In this document: piece by piece, positions 8,050 through 17,448 of the stretch
How positions within the stretch are numbered: the stretch's first letter is position 1
How the letters are laid out: each line of letters starts with the position of its first letter
Assembly: GCF_000143985.1 (NCBI RefSeq)
Contig: NC_014364.1
Coordinates: 3,968,001 to 4,032,000 of the forward strand
Length of the DNA: 64,000 nucleotides
Source of the DNA: Sediminispirochaeta smaragdinae DSM 11293
Lineage (GTDB): Bacteria; Spirochaetota; Spirochaetia; DSM-16054; Sediminispirochaetaceae
Reading direction: 5' to 3'
Position numbers and translations under genes: made by a program
Notes under the pieces: model-generated
What the model was told of the DNA's origin: nothing
The model's input: the letters and a program-made list of their open reading frames with translations, nothing else
Database searches by the model: none

Positions 8050-9837
8050 CTACCGTACGTAGACGGCGTCGAATTTACATGCTTTGTAGCATTCACCGCA
8101 CTTGATACAAATATCATGATCGATTTCATGAAGCTGTCTCCGCTCTCCGTTGATGGCATGAACGGGACACTTTCTGGCACATACACCACAACCGATACAT
8201 TTGTCGGCGAGGATATGGTAGCTGATCAGCGGTTTACACTTTCCTGCGGGACAACGCTTATCCTTGATATGCGCCTTGTACTCGTCCTCGAAATAATGGA
8301 GGGTCGACATGACCGGGTTCGGAGAGGTCTGGCCGAGACCGCAGAGACTTGCCTTCTGCATCGCCTTCCCGATGGTCTTGAGCCTTTCGATATCCTCCAT
8401 CTCTCCTTCGCCTTTTGTGATTCGGTCAAGGATGTTGTAGAGGGTCCGCCCGCCGACACGGCAGGGAGCACACTTTCCGCAAGACTCTTCAACGGTAAAA
8501 CCGAGATAAAACTTGGCGACATCGACGATACAGTCGTCTTCGTCCATGACGATCATTCCGCCGGAACCCATGATAGAACCCAACTTCTGTAGCTGTGAAT
8601 AATCGATGGGGGTATCAAGATAGTCGGCGGTAATAACACCACCGGAGGGGCCACCGGTCTGCACAGCCTTAAAAGCCTTGTTTCCGGGGATCCCGCCGCC
8701 GATATCGTAGACAATCTCTCGTAAGGTGGTTCCCATCGGGACCTCTACCAAACCGGAGTTTCTGATCTTTCCGGTAAGGGCGAACACCTTTGTCCCCTTG
8801 GAATCTTCGGTTCCGATCTTGGCAAACCAATCGCCGCCGCGGGAAATAATGACGGGCACATTCGCCCAGGTTTCAACGTTGTTGATGACCGTGGGACAAC
8901 CCCAAAGTCCCTTGGTAGCGGGAAAGGGAGGCCTCGGTTTCGGCATCCCTCGTTCGCCCTCGATGGAGGCGAGAAGAGCGGTTTCTTCACCGCAGACAAA
9001 GGCACCGGCACCAAGTCTGATCTCTATATCGAAATCGAAACCGCTGCCAAGGATATCTTTGCCCAAAAGGCCATACCCTCTCGACTGCTCCATGGCGATC
9101 TGGAGGCGCTTGATGGCAAGAGGATACTCGGCCCGAATGTAGATATAGCCCTGATGCGCACCGACGGCGATACCTGCGATAGTCATCGCTTCGATGATCG
9201 AATGAGGATCACCCTCAAGGGTCGATCTGTCCATATACGCACCGGGATCACCTTCGTCGGCGTTACAAACGATGTATTTGACATCGCCGGCAGCCTGTTT
9301 GGTGAAGTTCCATTTCATCCAGGTAGGAAAACCGGCTCCGCCACGGCCCCTAAGCCCTGCGGTCTTCAATTCATTGATGATATCCTCGGGCTTCATATCG
9401 AAGAGGGCTCTCTCCAGCGCCTTGTAGCCGTCTCGGGCTATATATTCATCGATATTTTCGGGATTTATAACACCGCAGTTTCTCAAGACAATACGAAACT
9501 GCTTCTGATAGAACTCAATATCCTCGACTCTTGCCCGTTTTTTACTCTCGTCTCTATTGTACAACAGCCGCTTAACCTCACGGCCCTTGACGATATGTTC
9601 GGAAATGAGCTCTTTTGCATCTTCGGGCGAAACACGTACGTAAAAAGAATCTTCAGGAAGAATCTTGACGATTGGTCCCTGTTCGCAGAAACCGAAACAA
9701 CCGGTTTTTACGACCTGGACCGTATCCTTTAAGCCCTGGGCCTCACATTCCGCAATGAGGTTCTTGAATATTTGGTCCGATTTGCTTGATTCACAGCCGG
9801 TACCGCCGCAGACAAGAATATAGTTTGTAAATGCCAT
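8050..9837 (-). CDS. hydB: NuoF-like hydrogenase subunit HydB
   Basis: This subunit carries the FMN/NAD(H) site that links the hydrogenase to NADH. Residues 1-90 are a thioredoxin-like [2Fe-2S] domain (C10, C15, C47, C51). The NuoF core contains LRGRGGAGFPTWMKW, the NAD/FMN-binding stretch NADEGDPGAYMDR and the cluster motif ESCGKCAPCR. Two C-terminal [4Fe-4S] motifs follow (CIGCGVCARKCPV and CIKCGECYKAC). The length of 595 residues matches HydB/HndC subunits. It lies 15 bases upstream of hydA and 13 bases after the ferredoxin-like gene. Confidence 0.95.
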   Translation of the reverse strand: MAFTNYILVCGGTGCESSKSDQIFKNLIAECEAQGLKDTVQVVKTGCFGFCEQGPIVKILPEDSFYVRVSPEDAKELISEHIVKGREVKRLLYNRDESKKRARVEDIEFYQKQFRIVLRNCGVINPENIDEYIARDGYKALERALFDMKPEDIINELKTAGLRGRGGAGFPTWMKWNFTKQAAGDVKYIVCNADEGDPGAYMDRSTLEGDPHSIIEAMTIAGIAVGAHQGYIYIRAEYPLAIKRLQIAMEQSRGYGLLGKDILGSGFDFDIEIRLGAGAFVCGEETALLASIEGERGMPKPRPPFPATKGLWGCPTVINNVETWANVPVIISRGGDWFAKIGTEDSKGTKVFALTGKIRNSGLVEVPMGTTLREIVYDIGGGIPGNKAFKAVQTGGPSGGVITADYLDTPIDYSQLQKLGSIMGSGGMIVMDEDDCIVDVAKFYLGFTVEESCGKCAPCRVGGRTLYNILDRITKGEGEMEDIERLKTIGKAMQKASLCGLGQTSPNPVMSTLHYFEDEYKAHIKDKRCPAGKCKPLISYHILADKCIGCGVCARKCPVHAINGERRQLHEIDHDICIKCGECYKACKFDAVYVR

Positions 9838-9850
9838 GTTCCGGTTCCTC

Positions 9851-10243
9851 CTATTCTACAATGTCGGCGGCGGGCCGGTCGTAGATATGATCGTTGACCA
9901 GAGCCTTACCCTGGATGTGTTTACGCACAATCTTTCGGGCCACCTCTGCATCAACCTTACCGTAGATCACGTCGGGCATATCCGGCATAATTACCTCAAC
10001 CGTGGGCTCAACATAGCAGAGCCCCATACATCCGGTTTGCGTTACCATCACCTTGTCGGTGAGCTTTTTCTCATCAAGCTCCTGAAGGAAGGCATCGAGT
10101 GTCTCCTTCGCACCGGCCGCGATTCCACAAGTCCCCATTCCGACAATGATCTGTATGTTTTTATCAGCAACATCTCGTTTATTGAGTTCTTTTTTCTTGG
10201 AATCTCTCAACTTCCTGAGTTCTTCCAGGGTCATTTTTGCCAT
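9851..10243 (-). CDS. HndB-like thioredoxin-fold [2Fe-2S] protein
   Basis: From the ATG at 10243 the product has 130 residues: a charged N-terminal helix, then a thioredoxin-like ferredoxin domain with GMGTCGIAAGA (C39) and TGCMGLC (C72, C76). This matches the small HndB-type subunit found between NuoE- and NuoF-like subunits in many [FeFe] hydrogenase operons, where it shuttles electrons. The ATG at 10243 has AGGAGG upstream. An in-frame ATG at 10258 overlaps the preceding stop and is a poorer choice. Confidence 0.88.
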   Translation of the reverse strand: MAKMTLEELRKLRDSKKKELNKRDVADKNIQIIVGMGTCGIAAGAKETLDAFLQELDEKKLTDKVMVTQTGCMGLCYVEPTVEVIMPDMPDVIYGKVDAEVARKIVRKHIQGKALVNDHIYDRPAADIVE

Positions 10244-10257
10244 CTCTGGCCTCCTCA

Positions 10258-10809
10258 TTAGTCTCTATCATCTTCCTGACTTATTAGGAAGGTTCGGAGA
10301 AGCGACAGGGAAGAAGCGCTCCGGAAATCTCCAAGCGCATCTGCAAGCTCGCTCCTGGTAATTTCGTACCGATGAAGATCATCACCGGATTTCAAGCTAC
10401 GTCGAAACACCATTTCGTACTCGCTGCTCCAGGTAAGGGCAGGGAGAAGAAAAGCAGGCAACGCCCCGATCGGAGGCAGATCAATGTTATCCTTCGGAAG
10501 AACAAAAGAGATGCAGGTCCCTTTTCCTTTTTCCGAAACAATCTCGACCGTTCCATCGACCTGTTCGACCATTTGCAGTAAGAAGGGAATACCCAAACCT
10601 ACTTTCCTTTGGCGGTGTTTTGTTCCGTCCGAGTAAAACGGGTCTTTCGCCCGTTCCAGCTCCTGCTTGCTCATGCCGCAGCCGTTGTCACGAAGTGTTA
10701 CGGCTATCTGTCTCTCATCCTCATCGAAGCTCAACTCAATGAGCGATGCCTTTGCTTCGATGGAGTTCTGGACAAGATCAAGCAGAAGATCGCAGACGGA
10801 CTCGTGCAT
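10258..10809 (-). CDS. Histidine-kinase-like ATP-binding protein of the hydrogenase operon
   Basis: The 183-residue protein has a GHKL ATPase fold with the N box (LVQNSIEAKAS), the G1 box (DNGCGMS) and a G2-like KVGLGIP segment. There is no phospho-accepting histidine or sensor region, so it is not a full kinase. Similar stand-alone ATPases recur in hydrogenase gene clusters; their role is not established and may be regulatory or in assembly. The ATG overlaps the hydC stop by one base (TGATG at 10807-10811), so it is translated with hydC. Confidence 0.85.
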   Translation of the reverse strand: MHESVCDLLLDLVQNSIEAKASLIELSFDEDERQIAVTLRDNGCGMSKQELERAKDPFYSDGTKHRQRKVGLGIPFLLQMVEQVDGTVEIVSEKGKGTCISFVLPKDNIDLPPIGALPAFLLPALTWSSEYEMVFRRSLKSGDDLHRYEITRSELADALGDFRSASSLSLLRTFLISQEDDRD

Positions 10810-11294
10810 CAGCTCTCCTGAAATTTCGCCAGTATCTCCGGGAGTTGCTCCTTGGTCAGTTTTCCGAACACTTCATCACCGATCACCATCACGGGAGCAA
10901 GGCCGCAACAACCGACACAGCGTACGGCTTCAAGCGAAAACTGTCCGTCGGGAGTAACCTGATTGACACCAATCCCGAGAATATTCTCGAGTTCCTGAAT
11001 GATGTCCTCCCCCCCCTTCAGATAACACGCAGTCCCCATACACACCTGAATATTGTGTTTCCCGGGTTTTGTCAGCTTAAAGAAATGATAAAACGTGACC
11101 ACACCGTAGATTTTTGCCAGTGGGACATCCAACATTGAGGCAACCCGTTTTGCCGCTTCACGAGGAATATAACCGAACTCTTCCTGAACCTTATGCAGGA
11201 TCATAATCAAGTTTCCCGGCTTATTTTTCCACTCCTCAATGAAGGCAACCAACGAATCAGAGAATTTCATCTCAACTTCACTCTGCACAGACAT
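10809..11294 (-). CDS. hydC: NuoE-like hydrogenase subunit HydC
   Basis: This 161-residue thioredoxin-fold [2Fe-2S] subunit has the four NuoE cysteines C85, C90 (CMGTACYLKGG) and C126, C130 (CVGCCGLAP). It also has the helical N-terminal part typical of NuoE (LIMILHKVQEEFGYIP). It passes electrons between HydB and HydA. It is the first gene of the operon and has a good GGAGG before the ATG. The operon is divergent from rex across 326 bases of AT-rich DNA, so regulation by NADH/NAD ratio through Rex is likely. Confidence 0.94.
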   Translation of the reverse strand: MSVQSEVEMKFSDSLVAFIEEWKNKPGNLIMILHKVQEEFGYIPREAAKRVASMLDVPLAKIYGVVTFYHFFKLTKPGKHNIQVCMGTACYLKGGEDIIQELENILGIGVNQVTPDGQFSLEAVRCVGCCGLAPVMVIGDEVFGKLTKEQLPEILAKFQES

Positions 11295-11620
11295 GGAACC
11301 TCCAAAAAAAATTTAACATCTACCCAACACAGTTTCCCTGAGCATATTAGAGCAAAAATCAGACAAAAGGCAAGATAATAATCACTTCTTTTATTTATAT
11401 TGTGAAAAAACATTGGAAAATGATTGCACCAAAGAATAATAAACAGTAGTATGAAGTGATTTTTGTGAAATGCGTTTTTTAAATGTTCGAGTTTGCAACA
11501 AAGAACAACAATTAGGGCTTGCAAAAAAATGAAATATAGCACATTTTCTATTATATGCTATATGTTTCACAGAAAGCACGTAATTTTTCTTAAAAACCAG
11601 AACAAAGGGAACGGTAAAGT
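11295..11620. promoter_or_regulatory. AT-rich rex-hydC divergent control region with Rex-like half-sites
   Basis: No gene lies in these 326 bases. Two TTGTGAA sequences (11400-11406 and 11463-11469) and a reverse TGTGAA (11566-11571) resemble halves of the Rex operator, which typically has TTGTGAA and TTCACAA arms. None has a good second arm. I could not place convincing -35/-10 pairs for either direction. Rex control of this region is inferred from gene order. Confidence 0.35.
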
Positions 11621-12280
11621 ATGAATAAGGATATTATTCTCAGACTTACCAGATACAAAAGACTTTTGTACAAATTAAAAGCCCTCGGTTTTGAGCGAGT
11701 CTTCTCAAACAATCTCGGAGATGCGATTGGCGTAACACCCGCCCTGGTACGAAAAGATTTTTCAACCCTTAACCTCCCGGGTAACAAGCGAGGGGGCTAC
11801 AACATCGATATGCTTATCGAACGGCTGGACAATCTTCTCGGCAGAGACCAGCCCCAGCATGTCATTGTTGTCGGTTGCGGCAGGATTGGAACGGCACTGA
11901 TGCAGTACAGCGGTTTTTCTACCGACGGTATAGAATTTGTTGCAGGCTTCGACATCCGACCCGAGGAGGTACGGCCGCCCTCCACCATTCCGGTCTACGG
12001 AATGGATACACTCGAAGATTTCATTAAGGAACATCATATCAAGGTGGGCGTTATCGCCGTACCCGATACCGAGGCCTCGAAGGTGCTTACCCAGATGGTG
12101 GAAGCCGGTATCAGGGGTGTGCTCAACTTTGCACCGGTAGAATTGAAGTGTCACAATGAAGAGTGCCACAGCAACTGCATCATCCACAATGTAAATATCG
12201 CGTTGGAGATTGAACACCTATTTTACCAGGTAAACGCGAAAGAAGCCGGGGAAGAGGAAGACGGCAACTGTGCCGATTGA
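11621..12280 (+). CDS. rex: Redox-sensing transcriptional repressor Rex
   Basis: Rex senses the NADH/NAD+ ratio and represses fermentation and hydrogenase genes when NADH is low. The 219-residue protein has an N-terminal winged helix with the conserved VRKDFS segment (K45-D46-F47) and NKRGGYN. A Rossmann domain with GCGRIG (85-90) follows, and a C-terminal helix INVALEIEHLF-like (IHNVNIALEIEHLFY) swaps between subunits. It is divergent from the hydrogenase operon, its likely target, and overlaps rmuC by 11 bases at its 3' end. Confidence 0.95.
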   Translation: MNKDIILRLTRYKRLLYKLKALGFERVFSNNLGDAIGVTPALVRKDFSTLNLPGNKRGGYNIDMLIERLDNLLGRDQPQHVIVVGCGRIGTALMQYSGFSTDGIEFVAGFDIRPEEVRPPSTIPVYGMDTLEDFIKEHHIKVGVIAVPDTEASKVLTQMVEAGIRGVLNFAPVELKCHNEECHSNCIIHNVNIALEIEHLFYQVNAKEAGEEEDGNCAD

Positions 12281-13127
12281 TCTACTCTCGATTGCCCTTA
12301 TCGGCATTTTTCTCCTTTTTCTTCTCCTTCTTATCATTTTCTTTAGAAGACGGCCTTCTCAAACCGTCGATCAGACCTTACTGCGGGAAAGCTTCAACCG
12401 CCTGGAAGAGATGGCCCGCAGGCTGGACGATATCGGTCGCATCTTTTTGTTGCCCCGAACAAGGGGAGGAATCGGAGAAACCCTCCTGGAACAGTTGCTT
12501 GGCAACTGGCTTCCTGCTGCCGCATGGAGACGACAATACCGTTTTTCCGATGGGGGAAGGGTTGATGCCGTCATCCGCGCAGGCTCCTTTTTGGTTCCCA
12601 TCGATTCAAAATTCCCCCTGGAACGGGTTGCCGGACTGCTGAAGGATGATACCACAGGAGAAGATCGGAGGATTCCGCCCGCAGAACGAAAGGTATTTAC
12701 CGCCTACGCGCGGGAAATCTCGGAAAAATACATCCGCCCGGAGGAAGGGACCCTTCAATTTGCCCTCCTTTATCTTCCATCGGAACATATCTATTATCGC
12801 TGTTTCGTTGAAGACCCATCGCTCTCGGAAGAACTCCTATCCTTCCACGTGGTACCTGTCGGCCCTTCGGCACTCTTTCTCTATCTCCAGACAGTGGCCT
12901 ACGGTCTGAAAGGGCTCTCCCTCCCGCAGAAAGCCAAAGAACTTCGTTCCCATATCCAAAGAATCAAGTCGGAGACCGAGCGCCTGGAACGCCTCTTTTC
13001 AACCTCTTCCACACATCTGAAAAACCTTCAAGCCAGCTTCGACGATTCCCGTACAGCCCTGGCAAGACTATCCACAACCAGTCATCGCCTTGGCGATGAC
13101 AACACTGAAGCCTCCGAAAAGGAGTAG
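12270..13127 (+). CDS. rmuC: RmuC family protein, short form
   Basis: RmuC proteins are membrane-anchored, nuclease-fold proteins that limit DNA rearrangement. This 285-residue version starts at a GTG inside the end of rex. It has a single N-terminal membrane segment (residues ~6-25), a short helix, then the core GGIGETLLEQLLGNWLP and VDAVIRAG...VPIDSKFPLE and YLPSEHIYY motifs, and a C-terminal coiled coil. It lacks the long N-terminal coiled coil of the ~475-residue E. coli protein. The pairing with rex looks like simple co-transcription. Confidence 0.88.
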   Translation: MPIDLLSIALIGIFLLFLLLLIIFFRRRPSQTVDQTLLRESFNRLEEMARRLDDIGRIFLLPRTRGGIGETLLEQLLGNWLPAAAWRRQYRFSDGGRVDAVIRAGSFLVPIDSKFPLERVAGLLKDDTTGEDRRIPPAERKVFTAYAREISEKYIRPEEGTLQFALLYLPSEHIYYRCFVEDPSLSEELLSFHVVPVGPSALFLYLQTVAYGLKGLSLPQKAKELRSHIQRIKSETERLERLFSTSSTHLKNLQASFDDSRTALARLSTTSHRLGDDNTEASEKE

Positions 13128-13134
13128 CACACGA

Positions 13135-14226
13135 TCATTCGGAGCGAAGGGTTGCCACAATCGGAAGATGATCTGAATAACCATAGCCATCCCGCATACG
13201 ATAGGAAACCGGAATCCCATCCTCATCACACCAGGGAGCTTCAGCCGCAACGCTGAAAGAGTCAAGGTCGATCCCCCTGCCGTCGACCAGCGCCGCGGAA
13301 AAAAGCATATGATCGATACCTTCCCATCCCCCCCGATAGTAGTAGCTTCCGTTGCAATCGCAGCTTGGCCAGGGAGTATACAGAGGAAGCCCGCAACCAT
13401 CGGCTCCTGCATCTTCCCGATCTCCGCTAATCCATAAGCCCTCAGCTTCATCGAAGAGTACGCCACCATTCTCAAGCTCCCCGGATTGCCTTTTCGCCGA
13501 AACAGGAAGCAAGGCCGTCTGGTATGCACCGCCGACAAGGTCCCACTCATTCCATGCCTCGTTGAGGTCGCCCACGACAATCACCTGCCGCCCCTCAAGC
13601 TCCTGTATGCGCTTTCGGACCAAGGAGGCCGAGGCAATACGAAGGGGCTCAGTATCCTCTGCACCACCGGACTTTGATTTCCAGTGGCAAACAAAGAGAA
13701 AAAGGGGCTCCCCCTCTTCCATCTCAAGCTCGACTTCAAAGATCGGCCGAAGCGAGGGAGAAGAAGGCAGATGGATCGACCTGGAGCGGGCCTTGCGAAT
13801 AGGGAAACGGCTCAAAATTCCAAGCTGTACCGCCGAATCAGCCCCCTGGGAAGCGGCCCAATAGTCGTATCCAAGCCCCTGCACGTAATCGTTTGCCAGA
13901 TCATCAAGAACACCCCCATGCTCGATCTCCATAAGCATGACCACATCCGCACCTCCCGGCACGGCCAGCCTGATCACCTCCGAAAGCGAAGCCAGTCGCC
14001 CCCGGTAATCCCCGAGGCCCCAGCCCGAAGCAGGATCGAACTCCGGATATTCCGTCCCGTCGTCCCGAGCATCGAATACGTTTTGCACATTCCAGCTCAT
14101 GAGAGAGATGCGGTCATCACGCCGGGACTCCGTGGGCCAGGAACATCCCGTACAGGAGGAAAGAAAAACGGCCATTGCGAAAACGAAAAATTCGAAAGAT
14201 AAAATAGTGATTTTTCCCTCTTTCAT
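13135..14226 (-). CDS. Endonuclease/exonuclease/phosphatase-family lipoprotein
   Basis: The 363-residue product starts with a hydrophobic leader and a lipobox-like VFLSSC, so it is probably a membrane-anchored lipoprotein. The EEP fold follows with SWNVQNVFD, the metal-binding glutamate in MEIEHGG, LGILSRFPI, the GDLNE motif and the terminal SDHLPI. Substrate could be DNA, a phospholipid or a phosphorylated sugar; the sequence does not decide. It converges on rmuC with an 8-base gap and is divergent from the acyl-CoA synthetase gene. The Shine-Dalgarno is weak. Confidence 0.82.
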   Translation of the reverse strand: MKEGKITILSFEFFVFAMAVFLSSCTGCSWPTESRRDDRISLMSWNVQNVFDARDDGTEYPEFDPASGWGLGDYRGRLASLSEVIRLAVPGGADVVMLMEIEHGGVLDDLANDYVQGLGYDYWAASQGADSAVQLGILSRFPIRKARSRSIHLPSSPSLRPIFEVELEMEEGEPLFLFVCHWKSKSGGAEDTEPLRIASASLVRKRIQELEGRQVIVVGDLNEAWNEWDLVGGAYQTALLPVSAKRQSGELENGGVLFDEAEGLWISGDREDAGADGCGLPLYTPWPSCDCNGSYYYRGGWEGIDHMLFSAALVDGRGIDLDSFSVAAEAPWCDEDGIPVSYRMRDGYGYSDHLPIVATLRSE

Positions 14227-14347
14227 AATTGTTAAGACTCGTTAAGCGGTTCATACTATTCAAAATTTTCCTTTTTTCAGGGGAAAACTTTCGATACGGC
14301 TACTACTGGTTTATAATATGCAACCAGAAACGTAAGAAGGAGGCACC

Positions 14348-16279
14348 ATGCGAACAATTGTTACGCTGCTACACCAGGCCGAAAAACGGTATGGTGACCG
14401 TCCCTATCTCACAACCAAAACAGACGAAGGGTGGAGTCCGATATCCTTTCACAGCGCGGATACCCTCTCCCGGACCGCCGCAGCCTGGTTTTTACATCAA
14501 AAGGGGAAGAGAGGCGATCGGGTTGCCCTCCTCGCCGAAGGACGCCCCGAATGGGTTATTTCAGAGTTCGCAATGATCAAGGCGGGCCTCGTGTCGGTCC
14601 CCCTTTCCATTAAGCTCCTCTCCGAAGAAGTTCCCTTCAGACTGAACCACTCCTCGTGTCGGTATGTGGTTCTCAGCCGTATCACCCTTGGAAAACTTCT
14701 CGATACCTGGAAGCAGGTAGAGACAAAGCCACTCTTAATCCTCCTCGACGATCCCGATGACGACGAGCATAATCGAATGGAGGGGCTGGGCATCACCAAA
14801 GGCCCGGGATGGATAAGCTGGAGCAGCATCATCAAAGAGGGACGGCTTCTACTTGAAGCGGAACCGGAACTGGTCGAGCAGTCGGAAGCGCTCATCGCAG
14901 AAGATGATACGGTCAATATCTGCTATACCAGCGGGACCACGGGAAACCCCAAAGGGATCATGCTCACCCATCTCAATTACTGGACCAATGCAAACGATGC
15001 GGTAAACCATTTCAAGCTTCCCGATGCCGAATGTGAAACCCTGGTGATCCTCCCCCTCGACCACTCCTTCGCCCACACCGTGGCGATCTATGCCGCTCTT
15101 GCCCGGGGAATCACCCTCCATTTTGTGGATGCCCGCGGCGGATCCATGAGTATACTGCGAAACATCCCAGTGAATCTGACCGAAACAAACCCGACCTTTC
15201 TCCTTACGGTCCCGGCCCTTTCCGGGAATTTCATGAAAAAGATCATTCACGGCATCGCTCAACAGGGAAGCCTCGTTGAGAAACTGTTTCATAGCGGCAT
15301 TACAGCGGGGATAGTCCTGGAGGGGGACGGCTTTCACAAGCCATCCCTGTCGACAAGGTTACGCTACACGCCGATACACCGCATGGCAAAGGCCCTGGTC
15401 TTCAACAAGGTCAAGGCAATCTTCGGCAACCGCATCGGTTTCTGTGTCGGAGGCGGCGCCCTTTTAGAGGTAAAACAGCAACAGTTTTTCGCGGCCCTGG
15501 GTGTTCCCATCTTTCAAGGCTACGGTCTGACCGAGGCCGCCCCCATCATCAGTGCAAATACTCCCCACAGGCACAAATACGGCACCAGCGGAAGCATCAT
15601 GCCTTCGGTAACCTGTAAGATCATGAAAAGCGAAACCGAGGAGGCAAAGGTCGGGGAGATCGGCGAAATCGTCATCAAGGGCGACAACGTCATGAAGGGA
15701 TACTACCGTAATCCCGAGGCTTCGGCAGAGGCCCTCAGGGATGGTTGGCTATGGACCGGGGATCTTGCCGCCTATGATGAAGACGGATTTCTGGTGGTGG
15801 TGGGCCGGCAAAAGGCGCTCCTGATCAGCAGCGACGGGGAAAAATATCCCCCGGAGGAGATCGAAGAGGCGATAAGCAATGCAAGCGACGCCTTCAACCA
15901 CATCATGGTCTACAATGAACAGCGGAAGTTTACCACTGCTCTTGTTACACTGAACGAAGAGCACTGCCGACAACTTTTTTATAGGGAAGGGGTACAGGAG
16001 GCCCACAAGGCCCTCGAACTCATCAGGGAGGAATTCTTCCGCTTCAAAGAAGCCGGGAGAGGAGGGAAAAAGGTACCCTCGGCCTGGGCCCCCGCTTTTT
16101 TTGAGCTCATCGGCAAGCAATTTGACGAAAAAGAGGGCCTTATCAACAGCACCATGAAAATGGTCCGCTACAAGGTGACCGACCGCTATCGTGACCGGAT
16201 AGAGGCAATGTACCAAGACGAGGACTTTTTTAACCAACGAAACATAGAGACCTTACAAAAGCTCTTTGACCTTCGTTGA
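14348..16279 (+). CDS. AMP-forming long-chain acyl-CoA synthetase
   Basis: The 643-residue enzyme activates carboxylic acids, probably long-chain fatty acids, to acyl-CoA through an acyl-adenylate. It shows the P-loop YTSGTTGNPKG (about 193-203), the acyl-binding GYGLTEAAPIIS motif, GWLWTGDLA and the C-terminal lysine-containing hinge region around DGEKYPPEEIEEA. Length and motif order fit the FadD/FAA1-like group with a long C-terminal extension. AAGGAGG precedes the ATG. A GNAT gene follows after 31 bases. Confidence 0.92.
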   Translation: MRTIVTLLHQAEKRYGDRPYLTTKTDEGWSPISFHSADTLSRTAAAWFLHQKGKRGDRVALLAEGRPEWVISEFAMIKAGLVSVPLSIKLLSEEVPFRLNHSSCRYVVLSRITLGKLLDTWKQVETKPLLILLDDPDDDEHNRMEGLGITKGPGWISWSSIIKEGRLLLEAEPELVEQSEALIAEDDTVNICYTSGTTGNPKGIMLTHLNYWTNANDAVNHFKLPDAECETLVILPLDHSFAHTVAIYAALARGITLHFVDARGGSMSILRNIPVNLTETNPTFLLTVPALSGNFMKKIIHGIAQQGSLVEKLFHSGITAGIVLEGDGFHKPSLSTRLRYTPIHRMAKALVFNKVKAIFGNRIGFCVGGGALLEVKQQQFFAALGVPIFQGYGLTEAAPIISANTPHRHKYGTSGSIMPSVTCKIMKSETEEAKVGEIGEIVIKGDNVMKGYYRNPEASAEALRDGWLWTGDLAAYDEDGFLVVVGRQKALLISSDGEKYPPEEIEEAISNASDAFNHIMVYNEQRKFTTALVTLNEEHCRQLFYREGVQEAHKALELIREEFFRFKEAGRGGKKVPSAWAPAFFELIGKQFDEKEGLINSTMKMVRYKVTDRYRDRIEAMYQDEDFFNQRNIETLQKLFDLR

Positions 16280-16310
16280 AGATAACAGACCCACCACGTA
16301 AGGAGTCCCT

Positions 16311-17435
16311 ATGGATATTGAGTTGAAAGCGGTTAGAACCTCTGCAGATAGAAAAGCTTACGCCCTCTTTCCTTTCTCCCTATTTAAAAAAGAGCCCCTC
16401 TGGGTCCCTCCGCTTCTGCAGGATGAGCTTAAGGTGCTCGATCCCGCGAAGAACCCGTCGCTGAAATTTTCACCCCATGAAAGCTGGATCGCCTACCGCG
16501 ATGGAAGGGCCGTCGGAAGAATCACCGTCCTTATCAACACCCGTCTCAATGAGGCAAAGGGAGAACATGAGGCAAACTTCCATATGTTTGACTTTATCGA
16601 CGATATCGAAGTCTCCGGAGCACTTCTTGAAAGGGCCGCCGCCTGGGCCGAAGAGAAAGGAGCAACGGCCCTCACCGGTCCCCTGGGCTTCCACCATCTC
16701 GAGCATCTCGGCTTTTTGGCTGAAGGTTTCGAAGAGCTGCCGACCATAGCCGGGCCCTGGAATCCCCCCTACTACATCGAACATCTGCAGAAGCTGGGCT
16801 ATGAAAAAAAGACCGGCTACATCGAGTTTCGTATTACCGTTCCGAAAGAAATTCCCGATAAGCTTCGCCGCCTCAACGAACTGATAAAAAAGCGAAGCAA
16901 ACTGACCCTTGTGAACTTCCAAAATAGAAAGGAGGTCCTCCCTTACGCCCATGAAATCTTCGGGATTATCAATGAAGCGTACAGGCCCCTGTCATCGGTA
17001 GCAGATATCGCACAGGAAGAGATCGAGCTCCTGATACAGCAATACTTTTCCTTCGTCCTTCCCCAATACGTAAAGGTTGTGAAGAATGAAAAGGGGGATG
17101 TGGTAGGCTTCGGCGTGGCAATGCACTCCATGAGCAGGGCCTTTCAAAAGGCAAAGGGCAGACTTTTTCCTTTTGGCTTCATTCACATCCTGCGTGCGCT
17201 CAAGCACGAGGAAACCCTGGACCTCTATCTTGTCGGGGTACTGCCGGAATATCAATCCATGGGAATTCCCGCCCTGCTGATCTACGAAATTCTGAAAACC
17301 AGCATGGAACGAGGCATCAAATGGGCAGAAACCACTGCAGAACTTGAGGACAACCATAGGGTCCAGGAACTTTGGAGCATGTTCGAACGCCGCCAGCATA
17401 AGGCGCGGAGAATCTATAGAAAGCTTCTCACCTAA
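16311..17435 (+). CDS. GNAT-like N-acetyltransferase family protein
   Basis: This 374-residue protein has the large conserved family form with WVPPLLQDE near the N-terminus, GPLGFHHLEHLGFL and GPWNPPYYIEHLQKLGYEKK in the middle, and an acetyl-CoA-binding segment GVLPEYQSMGIPALL near residue 308. The acceptor is unknown. AAGGAG precedes the ATG. It follows the acyl-CoA synthetase closely, so it may act on the same pathway, for example an acyl group transfer, but that is speculation. It converges on clpP with 13 bases between stops. Confidence 0.82.
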   Translation: MDIELKAVRTSADRKAYALFPFSLFKKEPLWVPPLLQDELKVLDPAKNPSLKFSPHESWIAYRDGRAVGRITVLINTRLNEAKGEHEANFHMFDFIDDIEVSGALLERAAAWAEEKGATALTGPLGFHHLEHLGFLAEGFEELPTIAGPWNPPYYIEHLQKLGYEKKTGYIEFRITVPKEIPDKLRRLNELIKKRSKLTLVNFQNRKEVLPYAHEIFGIINEAYRPLSSVADIAQEEIELLIQQYFSFVLPQYVKVVKNEKGDVVGFGVAMHSMSRAFQKAKGRLFPFGFIHILRALKHEETLDLYLVGVLPEYQSMGIPALLIYEILKTSMERGIKWAETTAELEDNHRVQELWSMFERRQHKARRIYRKLLT

Positions 17436-17448
17436 TTATGAGTGCCCT

